Part shown: in pieces, positions 38,571 through 51,539 of the stretch
How positions within the stretch are numbered: position 1 is the stretch's first letter
Layout: every line of letters starts with the position of its first letter
Assembly (NCBI GenBank): GCA_946699065.1
Contig: CAMPDV010000289.1
Location: forward strand, 248,001 to 312,000
DNA length: 64,000 nt
Direction: 5' to 3'
Source of the DNA: Loxodes magnus
Lineage: Eukaryota; Ciliophora; Karyorelictea; Loxodida; Loxodidae
The notes under the pieces: model-generated
The model's database searches: none
What the model saw: the letters and a program-made list of their open reading frames with translations, nothing else
Told to the model about the DNA's origin: nothing
Program-made: the position numbers and the translations under genes

Positions 38571-39885
38571 TAAACATAATAATAATATCTATATTATTAA
38601 TAGTATTTATAATAAATATAATTTAATATGTAAAGAAGTAGTTTAAAGATCTATAATTAGTTAAATATGCTACTACTTATTAAAATATTAAAAGCGTCCG
38701 AAATAAATAAAGAATCAAATTTTATTTTAAACATCTTTAAAAATCTATTATTCAAATATTATCATTATTCAGATATAAATATACAGTTTATAATTTGCCA
38801 AAACATATTCAACACAGTCAAAAAAACTATCTTTAAATACATCCATATATTCAAATTATACAAGTACTACTTAGATTACTCTATTATTTATCTAATCAAA
38901 TCAAAACTATAATCAAATAATACTTAAGCTATACCTATATCTAAATACTAATTAAGTCATCACTACTATCATAAAGACAACATCTTCAAGTCTAATATTA
39001 TTTCCTTTAATCATTTAAACTAACTACTATATATATTTAAAAATGTCCCTTGTATTATCAATAATAAAGCCAAGCCATTATAACACCTATACTCCTGATA
39101 AAAACTCAATCATAAGATAAGATAATATAATAGATTATCTTGACTTCAACATTATTAGTTTTGTCACAAATAAATTTTTGTTTTAGCTTAATAAAATTCA
39201 CTTTCTACTTTAAATTTGTTCCGATCTTCGTTATCATGTCTCTTGACAAATCTGAATCTTTTCTTTCTCAGTATCTCTTCTATGTCGAATGTTAACCAAC
39301 TTCTGTTGAAACTACTTACAGCCGCTTGAATTTAAGGGTCATTCTAAATGATTTACAATCATTTTTTCTGAATATTCTGCCATCTTGCGTGTTTCACAAC
39401 TTTTTTAAATTATACCATTATTTTTGACTTTTGTATTCTTGTTTTTTTAATAACTACCAACAGTCTCTTATTTTGTGTCCCATATTTTACAGTATCAGCA
39501 TTTTTCTTTTCCTGATAATAAATACTATGAGTCTTTCGCCTCTATGTCCATTCGGATCGTTTCCTTGATTTTGCATGATTTAAGAAATCCATTTTTCACA
39601 AATTTGCTGATTATATTATCTAAAAAAAACTCTAATTTTGCTTCGGTCGCTTAAATTCTCTAATTAATTTGCTCAATCGATGGAATAAGGTTAAGTTGCT
39701 ATTTGATGTCCTTGCTATTGATGTGAATTCCAGTGATGCTTTCCTATAGGACTATTATATTTCTCTGTAGCTCTTAAAACGAATATTATAGCTTTTGGTT
39801 CTTGCTTAAGAGAAATTCCAGATCAATTAAGTAATAATTTTGAGCTTTGCTAGATAGGTGATTACTTTTTCGGGACCATTTTTTT
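38571..39885. other. Downstream AT-rich spacer, partly G-depleted
   Basis: 38700-39110 continues the C/A-rich, G-poor composition of the RING-Kelch linker and matches 59160-59580 in the second block. 39200-39780 is T-rich and absent from the second block, so it is probably a later insertion; on the minus strand it is open, but no domain was recognised. Confidence 0.4.
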
Positions 39886-39959
39886 ATATAATAAATTTTC
39901 GAGATTAATATGATAAACCAGTAAGAACTACTCAGTAACATCCAAATCAAGTTTTTAGA

Positions 39960-41200
39960 ATGGAGAAAAAGCAAGGAAAATATGATGAACTAATAAAATA
40001 CTCTTTAGGTTTAGATAACTGATTAGCTCAAACATAAAAATAGTTAAAAGACTTCGGAAATATAAAAAAAACAGTTTTGCTTAAAATAAAAGGAACAATA
40101 GGACTTGATGATAGAACTATTATGTACCCAGAATTAACAGAAAACACTTATCCAGAAAGTATTCCTACTTGGCTAGAAGAAAAAAGATTACTTGTAAAGT
40201 TAAATTAATTGGTAATATGAGGATATGTAAACTGTCAAAAAATTAGATATAGTACTAAGTAATATAGAAGATAAAAAATAAATCAAGCTAATAATCAGTT
40301 ATATTGGAGTATCAAAAAAAGTGGTAGAAAATGTAACAAGAAATAACACACTGAAATAAAAGATATATAAATAAAAATAGAAAAACTAAAGAAATTATAA
40401 AGAAGAATAGCATGCAAAAATTTGGATCCTAAAATATAAAATTGCTTAAATTATTATACGCGAGATAGGCAACAATTGATAGAATAATAAAAGATTATTT
40501 AACTGAATAAATGCTGAGATAAAATGTTTTCTGGTACTTAGATATATGGAAAAACCAAAGTTTAACATCATGAGAGAAAAAATGGAATTGAACCTTTTGA
40601 AAAAATAAGCTTCAATAATTAACTAGCTATTTTCACAATTATTAGATGCAATTACTTTGAATAATAAACAAGAAATAATATTAGAAAAGATAGCATACAT
40701 AAAACCTGAACATAAATACAAACATTAGAGTAATTTGGTTTTGAAAAAGACTAAGCTAAATTGATGATACTAAAGAATCAAACAATGAAGATAAAGAAAA
40801 TTTGAATATTTGAAATTAATTAAACATAAGAACTGATAATATAAGAGGAATAAAGTCGAACAAAGAAGAGTTATGTAAATGAATGCTTGAAAAAGATATA
40901 TTATGGTGACTCAAGAAGTGTTTATAGATTGAATTAAAGATATGCTTGAAATAAAGGAATAATGGAACTAGACTTAGTAAAGGAGTGGCTTTATATATTA
41001 AAGAAGAATTGATATGGAGAGAGTATGAAGTAAATGGAATAAAATGAAATACTGGAAGGGTTGTAATTTGTATGAATCTTACTTAATGTATATGCGCCTA
41101 CTTGAGGAATAATGAATCGGTTTCTATGAAAGCCTAATTAAAAGCAATTTAAGTTTATAAGTATAGTATGAGATTTAATGCACATATACATAATTTCTAG
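39960..41200 (+). mobile_element. LINE-like ORF1 followed by decayed endonuclease, copy A
   Basis: ATG 39960 opens a charged, coil-prone frame (MEKKQGKYDELIKYSLGLDN, then YPELTENTYPESIPTWLEEK), matching the start region at 59661 in the second block. Farther on, SKGVALYIKEEL (about 40975-41012), NVYAPT (about 41086-41103) and RFNAHI (about 41165-41185) match successive blocks of LINE endonucleases but lie in different frames. It is an old, frame-broken non-LTR element in the + direction, opposite to the element at 34495-36960. No reverse transcriptase was found behind it. Confidence 0.55.
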
Positions 41201-42288
41201 CAAATAAACTAAATCCAGTAGGATAGTAGCTATTAGAATTAATTAAAACTATAATGCAATAATTCAGCATAAGATCCAACCTAGATTACTACAAAAGAAA
41301 GTTTAAGACTATTTTTTAAGGGACTAATAGCATAATTAGCATAAGAATTGTTTAGGAAAGAATACTAGATGATATCTATTAATTGTTAAAATAGCAGATA
41401 TAGATCATAAGTAAGAAGGTTATATTACTAAAAACTGAAAATTGGAAAAATATTGGAAAAGCTTCACAATGAGCTACATATTCTTTGAAGCTGGTTAAGG
41501 TAGATAATGATATAGGAAAAATAAGAAGTTAAATTAAGTTGTGGATATGTTGCTAATACTTAAAAGAAACGTTTAAGAAATGAATTAAAAAAGTATCAAA
41601 AATAAATTTAATGAGATAAAGAAAATATTGTATACTAACATAAGATAACAAAAAGGAGATAATGGATTGAAAAATTTAACATTTTCATGGACTAAATAAA
41701 TAAAGGTAATTTGAATAGCAAACAGATATGTTTTCACCATTAAACTGTAATTATCTTACTATTTAATATCTAATTAAAAGGTAAGAACATGAATAATTTC
41801 TTTAAACTTAAGAAAATATTTTAGCTATATTAGCCTATTTGATTAACTCTTACTTTATAAGTTATTGAGAAAATACTTTTGAGTAAAGAAAAGTGACTTT
41901 AATTCTATAACTAATCAATTAAATATAATAATTAATTAAATCCATTATAATGATAGTATTGAAGAAATACTAGCTAATAAGCAAAATTTACAAAACTTAA
42001 AATAAACTTTAAAACTATAAGCTGATAACTTAGTAAATATATTATAAATTATTAATCAAATGCATAATATTTACATTTTTCCTTTAAATTATCTAAATTA
42101 GTCTTTATTAGTAACTAAAAGCAATCAAATCATAAATACGCTGTTTATTACCATAGTTGAAACAGAATATAATAGTAAATACTATAATATATTACTATAA
42201 ATATTTTATTCCAATATAATTATATTAATATCAAAATATCATTCATAATTCATTTCAATTTACCTATCTAATCCATTTTTCAAATTAA
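41201..42288. other. Decayed element remains and AT-rich spacer
   Basis: 41200-41700 is purine-rich and may still be retrotransposon sequence, but no motif is left. 41700-42280 is plain AT-rich DNA with nothing recognised. Confidence 0.3.
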
Positions 42289-43085
42289 ATGGCAGAAGCT
42301 CTCAAGAAGAGTTTTTTTCCAGCTCCATAGAAAAAGGAAAGATAACCAGAGACTGCTAATTCTTCTTCTACCACGTCTCTTTAATAGCATAATAATTTTC
42401 TTAGGCTTTTTAACCCCTATATTTAGAAAAATAAAGATAATCTTAAATTGAATAAGAAATTAAATCAACAGAAACTAACTAAAGCAAGCGAGGCTTTTTA
42501 CTCCCATAACCACGATCAAGCAACTACATGAAAAGTGGTAACTAAAAAATAATGTAGAAATAGAAAAATGATGAATAGCTAATAGAATAACTTATGAAAA
42601 CTATCCGTAACCTATAAGAAGAATTTTTTACATTAAAGAAAGAAAACCAAAAATTATTATAGAAAAGTTAAAACAATGAAGCAAGATTAATGAAACAGGA
42701 AATCGAAGTGAAACTTTTGAGAGAAAAAAGAATTTAACCTTAAACCTTAGATGAAAATAAAATGGAAATAGAATATATAAAACCCATAGAGATAACTCCT
42801 CCCAGAAGGATCGTCAAGCTGTACTACATATGCAAATTAAGATTCCACACATACAAGAGATGCAAGATATATTTGGATAAACAGAGAAGAAACAGTGAAG
42901 AGATTTGAAGAGAACTGTTAAGAATTTATGTAGATAAGGATGGAAGACTATTTAGAAGGAGGCTTTTTCAAGGGAGTGTCAAAACTCCAAAAAAACTAGG
43001 ATTCCCAAACTTTTATTTTAAACCTCAAAGAACGAACTATGGAGGTATTGAAGGGGTTTAAAATCCTCCGGAGATACGAACACTT
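42289..43085 (+). CDS. Coiled-coil / zinc-knuckle protein, retrotransposon ORF1-like
   Basis: ATG 42289 gives MAEALKKSFFPAPQKKERQ. By about 42540 another frame takes over: a long coiled coil (LIEQLMKTIRNLQEEFFTLK and on), an acidic linker (ENKMEIEYIKPIEITPP), a CX4HX4C knuckle (CKLRFHTYKRC; the usual first Cys is Tyr) and a basic tail ending GGIEGVQNPPEIRTL. A frame change of one base is needed, by intron or mutation. The plan matches the minus-strand proteins at 43460-44235 and 62240-62907. Proteins of this layout serve as RNA-binding ORF1/Gag in non-LTR elements. The end is approximate. Confidence 0.55.
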
Positions 43086-43390
43086 TAATTTAGTATATTA
43101 TCATTATTAAAAATAATATATTTTATAATCTTAATTTAAACTTACTTAGTCTGTTATTAAGGCTATTTTTAGGAGTTTAAGTTGTAATTAATATCTTAAT
43201 TTATATTCTATTTCTGTTTTGTTTAGAGATAAAATATTTTCATTTAAAAATTCAAAAGATCATTGAAAAAAGAAAAAATCATATCTGTTTCTAAATAAAA
43301 TCAAACAAAAAAAATCCTCAGATACTAAAATATAAAAGAAGGAAATAAATCAGTCATGCTATAAAAATAAATTAAAAATTGACCAATCAT

Positions 43391-43428
43391 AAACATAACA
43401 TAACATAACATAACATAACATAACATAA
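43391..43428. repeat. Pentanucleotide microsatellite (ATAAC)n
   Basis: About seven tandem copies of a five-base ACATA/ATAAC unit, perfect over the run. It lies between two oppositely oriented ORF1-like genes. Confidence 0.9.
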
Positions 43429-43459
43429 TTTATTAAAATGACTTCACCTTTATTTGGTT

Positions 43460-44235
43460 TGCCACTAATTAGTTTATGAGTTTTAAGATGTAAATGAATC
43501 GTTCAGGTCTTCTTCAGAGCTTGCTTCTTCTATTGCATGACGTGTAGTACAGATTTTACCTTTCTTGATCTTAAGAACTTTTCTTCAATCTCAATTAGGT
43601 CCCAACATCTTCCTCGTCCTTCTTTTTTGAGCATTTACTATATCCAATAATAATTAATCTCCACCATATAATTTTTTATGTAAATTCCTCCTTTTGGAGA
43701 ACAGTATAATTTTGTTATAATATTTCATATCTTTCAAGTATTAGATTCTTGCTTCTTCTGAAAATACCAGCATCTTTTAAAGATGTGTCCAACCTTTTAC
43801 CAATAAAAACATCTTGTTTTACAATATTTCGAGTTATGTCCTATTTTTAAGCATTTTTTTATTTTTGGAATTTTTAAAAATTGACAATTTTTTTCCGATC
43901 CGAAAAAGAATTTAAATTTTGTCCTTCTATTACCATAGGATCATTATTAAGATTAGAATTGTATGGTTTATTAATTTCTACTATTTTTTGCTCCATTTTT
44001 TCCAGTTTTTAATTACCTTGCAACATCAAGATTTTAGTGCTTATTTCCGTTTTTAACCCTTAATTTTCGTTTTATAATTATTGCACAGTAAAAGTTAGAG
44101 AATCTAATCGTTAAATCAAGTCTAGAAATGATTGTTGCATTTTTTGTTTTCCGCTTCTAGGGAGTATATTTCGATTACAGAGTTTTATTGTTCGATTTCC
44201 TGTTAGTTTTTGGTTAATTATTTCTTAGGAGCCAT
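43460..44235 (-). CDS. Coiled-coil protein with tandem degenerate CCHC knuckles, ORF1-like
   Basis: The minus-strand ATG at 44235 starts MAPKKQLTKNQQEIEQQ. In a neighbouring frame a coiled coil follows (QQLQNENQGLKTEISTK), then two knuckles close together, CLKIGHNSKYC and CFYWQKVGHIFKRC. The first lacks its first Cys and the second has Trp for the second Cys. The tail is charged and acidic (DEEDVGT). Several frame changes are needed, so it is probably decayed. The same MAPKK start is at 62907. A short interspersed element lies immediately upstream (44286-44615), its AT tail ending about ten bases before the ATG. Confidence 0.5.
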
Positions 44236-44285
44236 TTTATTTTATAAATAATAAATAAATAAATAAATAAATAAATTTGATTATA

Positions 44286-44615
44286 GAGCGCGTAGCACTC
44301 TCGTTGGTGCGCAGCTCTTTAAAAAAAATGTTTCATACTGACAAGAATGTTTGTTACTGATAAAATTATCAGATAGTGATAAACCTTGTTCAATACTGGT
44401 ATAATTATTCAGTACTGATAAAAATGTTCAATACTGATATAATTTTAGAATACTCCTAATCTTTAATACTTGTTGGAGGTTCAAGGACATGGCAGGGTTG
44501 TGTCTCATTGCATCACCAAAGCAGAGGAAGACATAAAGTCGATTATGGGTACTTAACTTCCCCAACCTCTGATGAAGCTATCCCTTGTTGTTCACCTTCG
44601 AACAACTATGGCGAT
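44286..44615 (-). mobile_element. Short interspersed element, type I, copy 2
   Basis: It has the same plan as the copy at 31970-32295: terminal hairpin GAGCGCGTAGCAC ... GTGCGCAGCTC beside an (ATAA)n tract, the 20-bp ATACTGATA repeats, then the body ending AACAACTATGGCGAT. About 5-6% of bases differ from the first copy by eye. It is inserted directly upstream of the ORF1-like gene on the minus strand. Confidence 0.75.
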
Positions 44616-44960
44616 TTAATAAAAAATTTATATATATAATAAAAACAATAACTATACTGCCTAAAATATATTTAGTTTAATAATTTTAAATATTCTTATT
44701 CTAAAATCTAATTAATAATTTAAAATATTGCTATTTATTTTTAGTTATCTTTATTTATTTTTATATTTCTTCCTAATAATTAATTTTATGCTAAAATTGT
44801 ATCATTAACATTAAAAATATTAAATAATCTAAAAAAAAAACATTATAATTAAATTTAGTTTAAATTTTTGCTTGCTTTATTTTAAATAGAACTATAAAAA
44901 GAATAGTAATTAAAATATATATAATAAAAGTTTTTTATTAATTTAATTTTAAACTAAAAG

Positions 44961-45240
44961 AGTTTTTGGACTGCAACTTCTTGCAGTTTAACGACCCCAA
45001 CACTCCCTTCATGGGACAACGGGGATATCCTGTTGCTTTCGAAAAGCAGCTGCCAGGGAGCTCCATTGCTATGGGCAGCCAGGCTTCAAGCCCCTACCAG
45101 GAATGGATAATCAAGAGGAAGGTGTTCCCTTGCAAAGGTTGACTTTGACCAGGGACTTTCTCAGCGACAGGAAAGGAACTTGTTCCTAGCTATAAAACCA
45201 GAAAGTATGATTCAGAAGGTCAATCTCCGCTCCCACCATC
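44961..45240. ncRNA. Candidate structured non-coding RNA (GC-rich island)
   Basis: About 270 bases of near-balanced GC content sit abruptly in DNA of under 20% GC. Many short perfect hairpins are visible: ACTGCAA-CTTC-TTGCAGT, GCTTTCGAAAAGC, GCTGCC paired with GGCAGC around an AT loop, GGCTT-CA-AAGCC-like, and GGAAC-TT-GTTCC. No open-frame signal and no tRNA fold were found. In ciliates such islands are typically RNA genes (SRP, RNase P, snRNA class) or the body of an RNA-derived SINE. I do not recognise the family, and the strand is unknown. Unlike the short elements here it lacks the GAGCGCG hairpin end. Confidence 0.45.
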
Positions 45241-47653
45241 TTTTTAATTATAAGTTTTTTATTAATAAATGATAAATATTGTAATCAATATGCTATTAAT
45301 AGTTTTTATTTTATTTTTATTTCTTATATATTTTTAGTTTTGTTTTATTTTATTATTTACTTTTTATATACAAATTTTACTGCTAAAATTATTATTTAAT
45401 TTTTAAATATAAGTACTTTATAAATGTTATGCATAAAAAAATGGTAAAAAAACTTTGAAATTTAAACTTTAAATTCTCATAACTCAATCTTAAGTCTCCG
45501 TTAACTTGCAAGAACCAAAAATTCAAAAAGATAAATCCACTTCTGTTAAGGATTGAGAAATACTGAATTTCATAACAAACTAAAGAAGCTTGTGAAACTC
45601 CATGAGCAAAACATTATTCAGTTTTATTACTTAATTGAGAAAATGAATAAAGAAAAATAGATCCTGAAGGCGAAAAAATAGAATCTTAGGTAACTTTTGT
45701 AAGATAAAAATTGAAAATCAAGGTTTGTTAAGTTAAGTTTATTTTTAAGATGAAGCTTTAACTTCCAAATTTGTATTAGTAGTAAAAACATATCAAAAAA
45801 TCCATAGAAAATTAAAGAAAAATTTAAATTATCAATTAAAAAATCAACCTCGAACAGATAAGATGGAAATTGAAAAAAGTTTAAACACAATAAAAAATTT
45901 ACTTCAAACCTTAGAATTTATTTAGAGAAGCAGTAAAAGTATTCCTCGATTACTATCAATAAATCTATGAACAACTTAAAACTAAATTTATTGATTAAAG
46001 AAGAGTTTAGCATGGATTAAAGTAATTCAGCTACTAAAAGTTTACCTATAATAATTCAGTCAAAATATTAATATGTAATTAACATTTATTATCTATTTAT
46101 TATATCTAAATTGCTTTTTTAAATACTTTTTAATCATAAAAATACTTAAATATTTAGTCTTCTCTCTTATACTATTCTTATATTCTTGTAGTTCAAATTT
46201 CCTACATCTATTCACAACACTAAAAGGTTTGATAGATCTAGAATAAAAGAATAAGCAAATCTATCTCGATTTCTAAATCCTGATAAATTATAAGAATTAT
46301 GTTTAAATACTATTTATTATCATTATTCATTCTTTTTTTATATATTTTTCTGGAATATTCTATTTTAATTCAATTTTTTATTTTTCCTACCATAATAAGA
46401 AGTTCTAGTAACACTACTGCAAAAAAAGAACTCCAGGAAGATTGAAATAATATTAGTTTCATGTATCATTCTATATATTATACTTTTATATATCATTTAT
46501 AACTTTTTTAATTTACTCCTCTAAATGAATATATATTTCCCTCTCTTTTACCTGCTACTAATTCCTAAATTGCTATTTCAAAAGGAAATTAATACTTCTA
46601 CTAAATTTTGGAATTAATACATTTATTTTAACTTCTTTAATTTATTCTGATTCTATATTAAATAATCAAAGTTTTTAAGTGTTGACTATTAGCTAATTAT
46701 TTATTTATAACTAAGTTATTTTCTTTTATTGCACTTGCTAAGTTAAATGGATATAAGCAGCGTTATCATAGTATCTTTACTCACATTTCAATTATTATAT
46801 TAATAAGTTATAGTTTATAAAAGTTTTAGATTATTTGCATTAAAGTAATTTAAAGTTAAATAATATAATTTTAGATTAATTTAGTTTATAATTTAATATA
46901 CATAATATTTAAATACTTATTTAGCTAATTATTAATATATTCAATTCACTTACTTAAAATTGCTAAGTTATAATATTAACTTCAATATAATATATTTTCA
47001 GTTATTAAAGCACTAAATTAATTAGAAGTTTATTATATTTATTAATAAATTAAAAGTAAATACATTTTTAACTTCTTTAACTAATTAAAATTTGTAGTTA
47101 GGTTTTATAAATGTTACATTAATTATATCTTAACTCTAGTTATCATTTTAATTCCTTTCGTTATATCATAGTAAATTATTTTAACAAATCAAATATTAAA
47201 ATAATTTTATCTTTGAAAATTGAAAAATTTTAGATTATCTACAATACATCATAATTATAGAAGATTTACTTATTAGAACTAATAAATTATTTTATTTTAA
47301 ATAAGTAAAAGAAATATTTCTTCATAGTAAAGAGTAGTTAAAATTAAACTAGTATATTAAATAAAATTTTATTTAGAGTAACAAATATTTAAGAATAAAT
47401 TAAATTGTATTTATAACTAATTAGTTTGAACAAAATAATTATAATTATAAAATTAAATACTTAGGCTAGAAAAATAAACTAATATGAAAGTAATATTTAT
47501 TGTAGAGAAAATAAAATTTTTATTTTTTATATTAAGAAAGGATATTTGTTGTTATTGTTTCAAATAATAAATAACCTCTAAAGTAAAAGTTTATTCCATT
47601 TTAATAATTTTAAAAATATTTATAATTAAAATAAATAAATAAAGATTATTATA
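45241..47653. other. AT-rich interval with one weak + coding candidate
   Basis: 45560-46070 on the + strand gives charged sequence such as LFREAVKVFLDYYQQIYEQL in one frame, so it may be a gene fragment. 46150-46320 is similar to the 3' region of the Kelch pseudogene (28170-28290), sharing a 26-base identical run. The rest (46320-47640) is plain AT-rich sequence. Confidence 0.3.
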
Positions 47654-48045
47654 GAGCGCGTAGCACCTCGTTGATGCACAGCTCTTTCAGTATTAATATT
47701 TAATATTAAAAAAAGTGTTCTCAAAAGCTTGATTTTATTCTATTCATCCAAAGAGTCATTTCAGTTTCACCTAATGGGGAAAATTCTTATTAAAAATTAT
47801 TCTTAAATCTTGAGTCAAATACTTCAGACTTCTTGAATAAGGTCCAAATAAGAATTAGTAATTAGTCATTAGCAGGCACGTCAGCCAAGCTTTCATATTT
47901 TCAAGAGAGAACACTCGGGTAAATTAGACTTGTTTCTTCTGAGCTTGTTCATCCTTCCCCATGGTGGCATCTAGTGCGAGATTACTCGCAATGCAGTATA
48001 CACTGCACCAGATTACCTACTAGTTTGACTGACGCGGCCGACATT
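47654..48045 (-). mobile_element. Short interspersed element, type III (third body, same terminal hairpin)
   Basis: The + strand begins with GAGCGCGTAGCACCTCGTTG after (ATAA)n. A long AT spacer is followed by a GC-richer body (about 47870-48045) with GGTGGCATCTAGTGCGAGAT and ending GACGCGGCCGACATTC. The body matches the reverse complement of 50585-50745, so it is itself repeated. It does not resemble type I or II bodies. Confidence 0.55.
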
Positions 48046-48789
48046 CATTTTATATTATATATTAATAAATTTTATTCTTGATTATATTTTATATTCAATT
48101 ATTAAAAATTTTACTATAAATAAATAAAAGAAAAATATTAATAAAATCTGTAGTTTTTAATATGCTAAAATAATATTTTTAAATAACCTATATTAATTCT
48201 AATAAAATATTAGTTTAATATTAAAAAATTGTTAAATAATTTAAGTTCTAGAATTATATTATATTTTAATTTTTAAAAGCTGTACAAGATAGTTTTTTAA
48301 TATATAAAAATATTTCTACAAATATATCATTTTATTATTTTTAGTAATTGAAAATAAATAAATATCATAATTATTTATATTAAGTTTTCATTATTTTGAG
48401 TTCATTTTTTTTAATTATAATTATTTAATTTAGATATGAGTTGCTTGGCTTTTTAAATAAAAATTTATTTTTTTGATAATTAAACTTTAAAAACTATTTT
48501 TAACTTTTTTAATTTTTAAATTTTGTAAATAGCACATTTAATATATCTTAGGATAAATCTCAAATATTAAAATTTTTAATTTCTTTTTTTATTAGCTTTA
48601 AACTCAAATTTATTTTTATTAATAATTTAAAATTTAAGCTTAATCATTTTTAATTTTTATAAATTAATAAATTATTTATGCTTTATTTATTTAATGTTTA
48701 ATTTAATAAAATATTTGTGTCTGAAAGAAATTGTTTTACTTTAATCATCTTAATTAAATCAAAGATAAATTAAAGTTTTCTATTGCAAA
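48046..48789. other. AT-rich, nothing recognised
   Basis: About 740 bases of low-complexity A/T runs with no motif on either strand. Confidence 0.5.
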
Positions 48790-49701
48790 GGAATTGCAAT
48801 CTCATACAGAAAAAAACATTTTATACTTTATTATGCTTCAAAAAATGTTTAGGACATACATTTTTTGTAAGATTGAAAACTCGGGATTCTCCAGATTTTT
48901 GATTCACATCTACTCTCTGTGTTCAATTAATCTATTCACTTTTTTGACGTTCCAGTTTGGTTACAGAACAATATGTTAATTTATTTTTAGTTTATCTTTC
49001 AAAATGGTCTTAATTTTTCTTTCTGACTCTTTTTCACGGTACTAATCTTTTCAATAATTTCTTTATAAAACTTAAATTTCTAAAAAATCCTAAAGAGATA
49101 TGAGCAACTTACACAGTATTAAAATTTCTTCTTGACAACTTTAAAACACCTTTTACTGATGGATAAGGATTGTTTCTTTTTATATTTCTACTTTTTGCGA
49201 ATATTCCTTTTGCTCTTTTTGTCGTGCGTTTCGGAGCTTTAAGTTATCGTGCTAATTCTTTACTTTTTCGTCAAGTTAGGCAATTTATTTGCTCTAGTCC
49301 CATTAGATAGTTCAAAAGCATCTATTTCTCTTTCTTAAATCATCAGTCTCGATTAACTCTATATATTTTTTTGCTTCAGTTTTTTATTGATTTTTTGATT
49401 CTTTCAATTTAGACCTTTTTCTGAAGATTGAATTTCATCAGTATTAGATAGCTAATGTTTATTGTCTTTATCCAAAGTATAATTTATGCACTGTCTAGAT
49501 TTTACATTTTCTTTTATTGCTTTGGTTTCTCTGTCATATTTGAAATTCAGGGATTTATTTCCGTACCTTTCCTATCTTTATGATTTATGGATTTGAACTT
49601 TATAAGAAGATGTCGGTTTAAGAGGGCGTAAATTGAAGTATTTCTGCTTCTGATTTTCATTCCTGTTTTGGTAAGAGTTGCAAAAGTTCTTCTTTTAGCA
49701 T
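48790..49701 (-). CDS. Hypothetical charged protein, frames uncertain
   Basis: The minus strand has ATG at 49701 (MLKEELLQLLPKQEWKSEAE). Farther on the best frame is one base over and gives LNFKYDRETKAIKENVKSRQ and EREIDAFELSNGTRANKLPN. The purine-rich composition, stopping sharply at both ends, supports a gene or gene remnant of about 300 codons. The layout recalls the ORF1-like proteins of this window, but no zinc knuckle is visible. The end is approximate. Confidence 0.35.
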
Positions 49702-50584
49702 TCTACCTTTTTCTTTCTTTTATACAATTTTAGAATATTAAAATAATACCCAGTAACATTATAAGTAATTAAATATATAAAAAATAATAAAAATTGCTTT
49801 TAAAAATACAGATGGTACAATAATTAAATATTTTATATTCTATTTATACAGAGATAAACTTACTTTTTTGATAATGAAATATAATCATAATTAATATAAA
49901 TTCTATTAACTATAAATATTAGTAAAATTATTTAAACAATTACATTTTATTAGAATTAATTTATTATTTATTATTCTAATATCAATTATAAAAATAATTA
50001 CTAAGTATTGTAATTTTATTTCTCTAACTTTAATTTTGTGCTATTTTATACTTAAATCCATAAAGTATTTAACTTTTTATTTATTGTTTTAGTTAAATTA
50101 TTAATTAATTAATCATAGTTTTATTTATAATTTATATACTTTATTAATTAATTAATCATTAATATAATTCACCCTTCTGCTTATATGTAAAATTTGAATT
50201 TCTAGTATATTTATTTCTTCTTCTAACTTCTTCCTGTCTTGCATTTAATATCAAATCTCGTTTCTTTCTCAGATTTTTCTAGTTCATGAGAGATAAACTT
50301 AAGTATCTGTTTGTTTAAATTCCTATAAGTTAATTTAAATACTTAATATATATTTTAGTTTAATTTTAATTTGCTATCATCATCAAAATAAAAGATTCAT
50401 AACATTAAATTGTATTACTTCAGAAAAATGTAAACAAATAATTAAATTTAAATGTATAATTTTAAATTTTTCACTTTTCAAATTATTTAGATAAATAGAT
50501 ATAAACATAATTTGGTAATAAACATATCCATATACTAATATTAAGACTATTATATCATTTAAAATATGCATGAAGTCATAATTT
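49702..50584. other. AT-rich, nothing recognised
   Basis: Plain AT-rich DNA with several TTAATTAA clusters and no motif-supported gene. Confidence 0.5.
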
Positions 50585-50745
50585 TAAAATTTGTAGGCAA
50601 TCTGGAAAAGTGAATAACTGCATTGCAGTAATCTCACATTAGATGCCATCACGAATAAGAGTGGACAAGTTCAAAAGAGATATGCCTAACTTGTTCTAGA
50701 GCTCTCACTAACAGTTGAAGTTTTGACTGACGATGTTTACATTTT
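50585..50745 (+). mobile_element. Partial type III short element (body only)
   Basis: Its reverse complement contains GATGGCATCTAATGTGAGAT and GCAATGCAG, aligning with the body at about 47960-48030. The terminal hairpin and TTTA tail are absent, so it is a truncated copy in the opposite orientation. Confidence 0.5.
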
Positions 50746-51539
50746 TTATTTTTATATGAATTTTATTTTTAGAAAGACTGTGTATTTGCAACAAAATATT
50801 AAATAATATTTTAATAAGAAGATTCCAAATATGGAGAAGCTTAGATGTTTCATTTGATAATATACTAAGACAAAAAGAATAATTAGAAAATTTAAATGAA
50901 AATAAATAGTAAATTCATGACAAAGCTATTAAAGGTAAAGTCACATTAATAATTTCTGTTTATAAAAATAGTGATTATAAACTTATAGTATAAAAACAAT
51001 ATAAACTTAGCTTGATAATAATATTATAGTTAGTCTAATGTCTTTAATATAAATTTTTTAATTAGTTTGATTTAATATCTTAATTACCTATAGTAGTTTA
51101 TTTATAAATTTATATATTATTATTAATTTATAATTGATATTGAGCTTAGATATATGTTGAATAATAATAGTTTTTATTTGAGTTTAATGAAAATTATAAT
51201 CAGAATAACTTAATAAGGGGTTAATATAAATAAAACAAGATAGTAGAAACTAAAGATTGCAAATATGCTTAAACTTTATAAATATTTCTATAATTTCCAT
51301 TAATTGTGAATATTACTAATAAATTTCATAAATTAATAAATCTTTTTTAATAAAATTTGATGTCTTAAAAATAAAAGTTATTAATAAAAATAAGATAATA
51401 TTACAATAAATAAAATTTTAATTTATTTTTATAATTTTATCTTTACTTTGTGTATAACTTCTATTTATTTACCATTCATTTTTGTCAATAATTGCTTCCA
51501 ATTTTTTAACTAGGTATAATTTTTATGCCTTTTAATTAC
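50746..51539. other. AT-rich, nothing recognised
   Basis: There are short purine-rich runs around 50810-50940, but no motif or paired copy. Confidence 0.45.
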
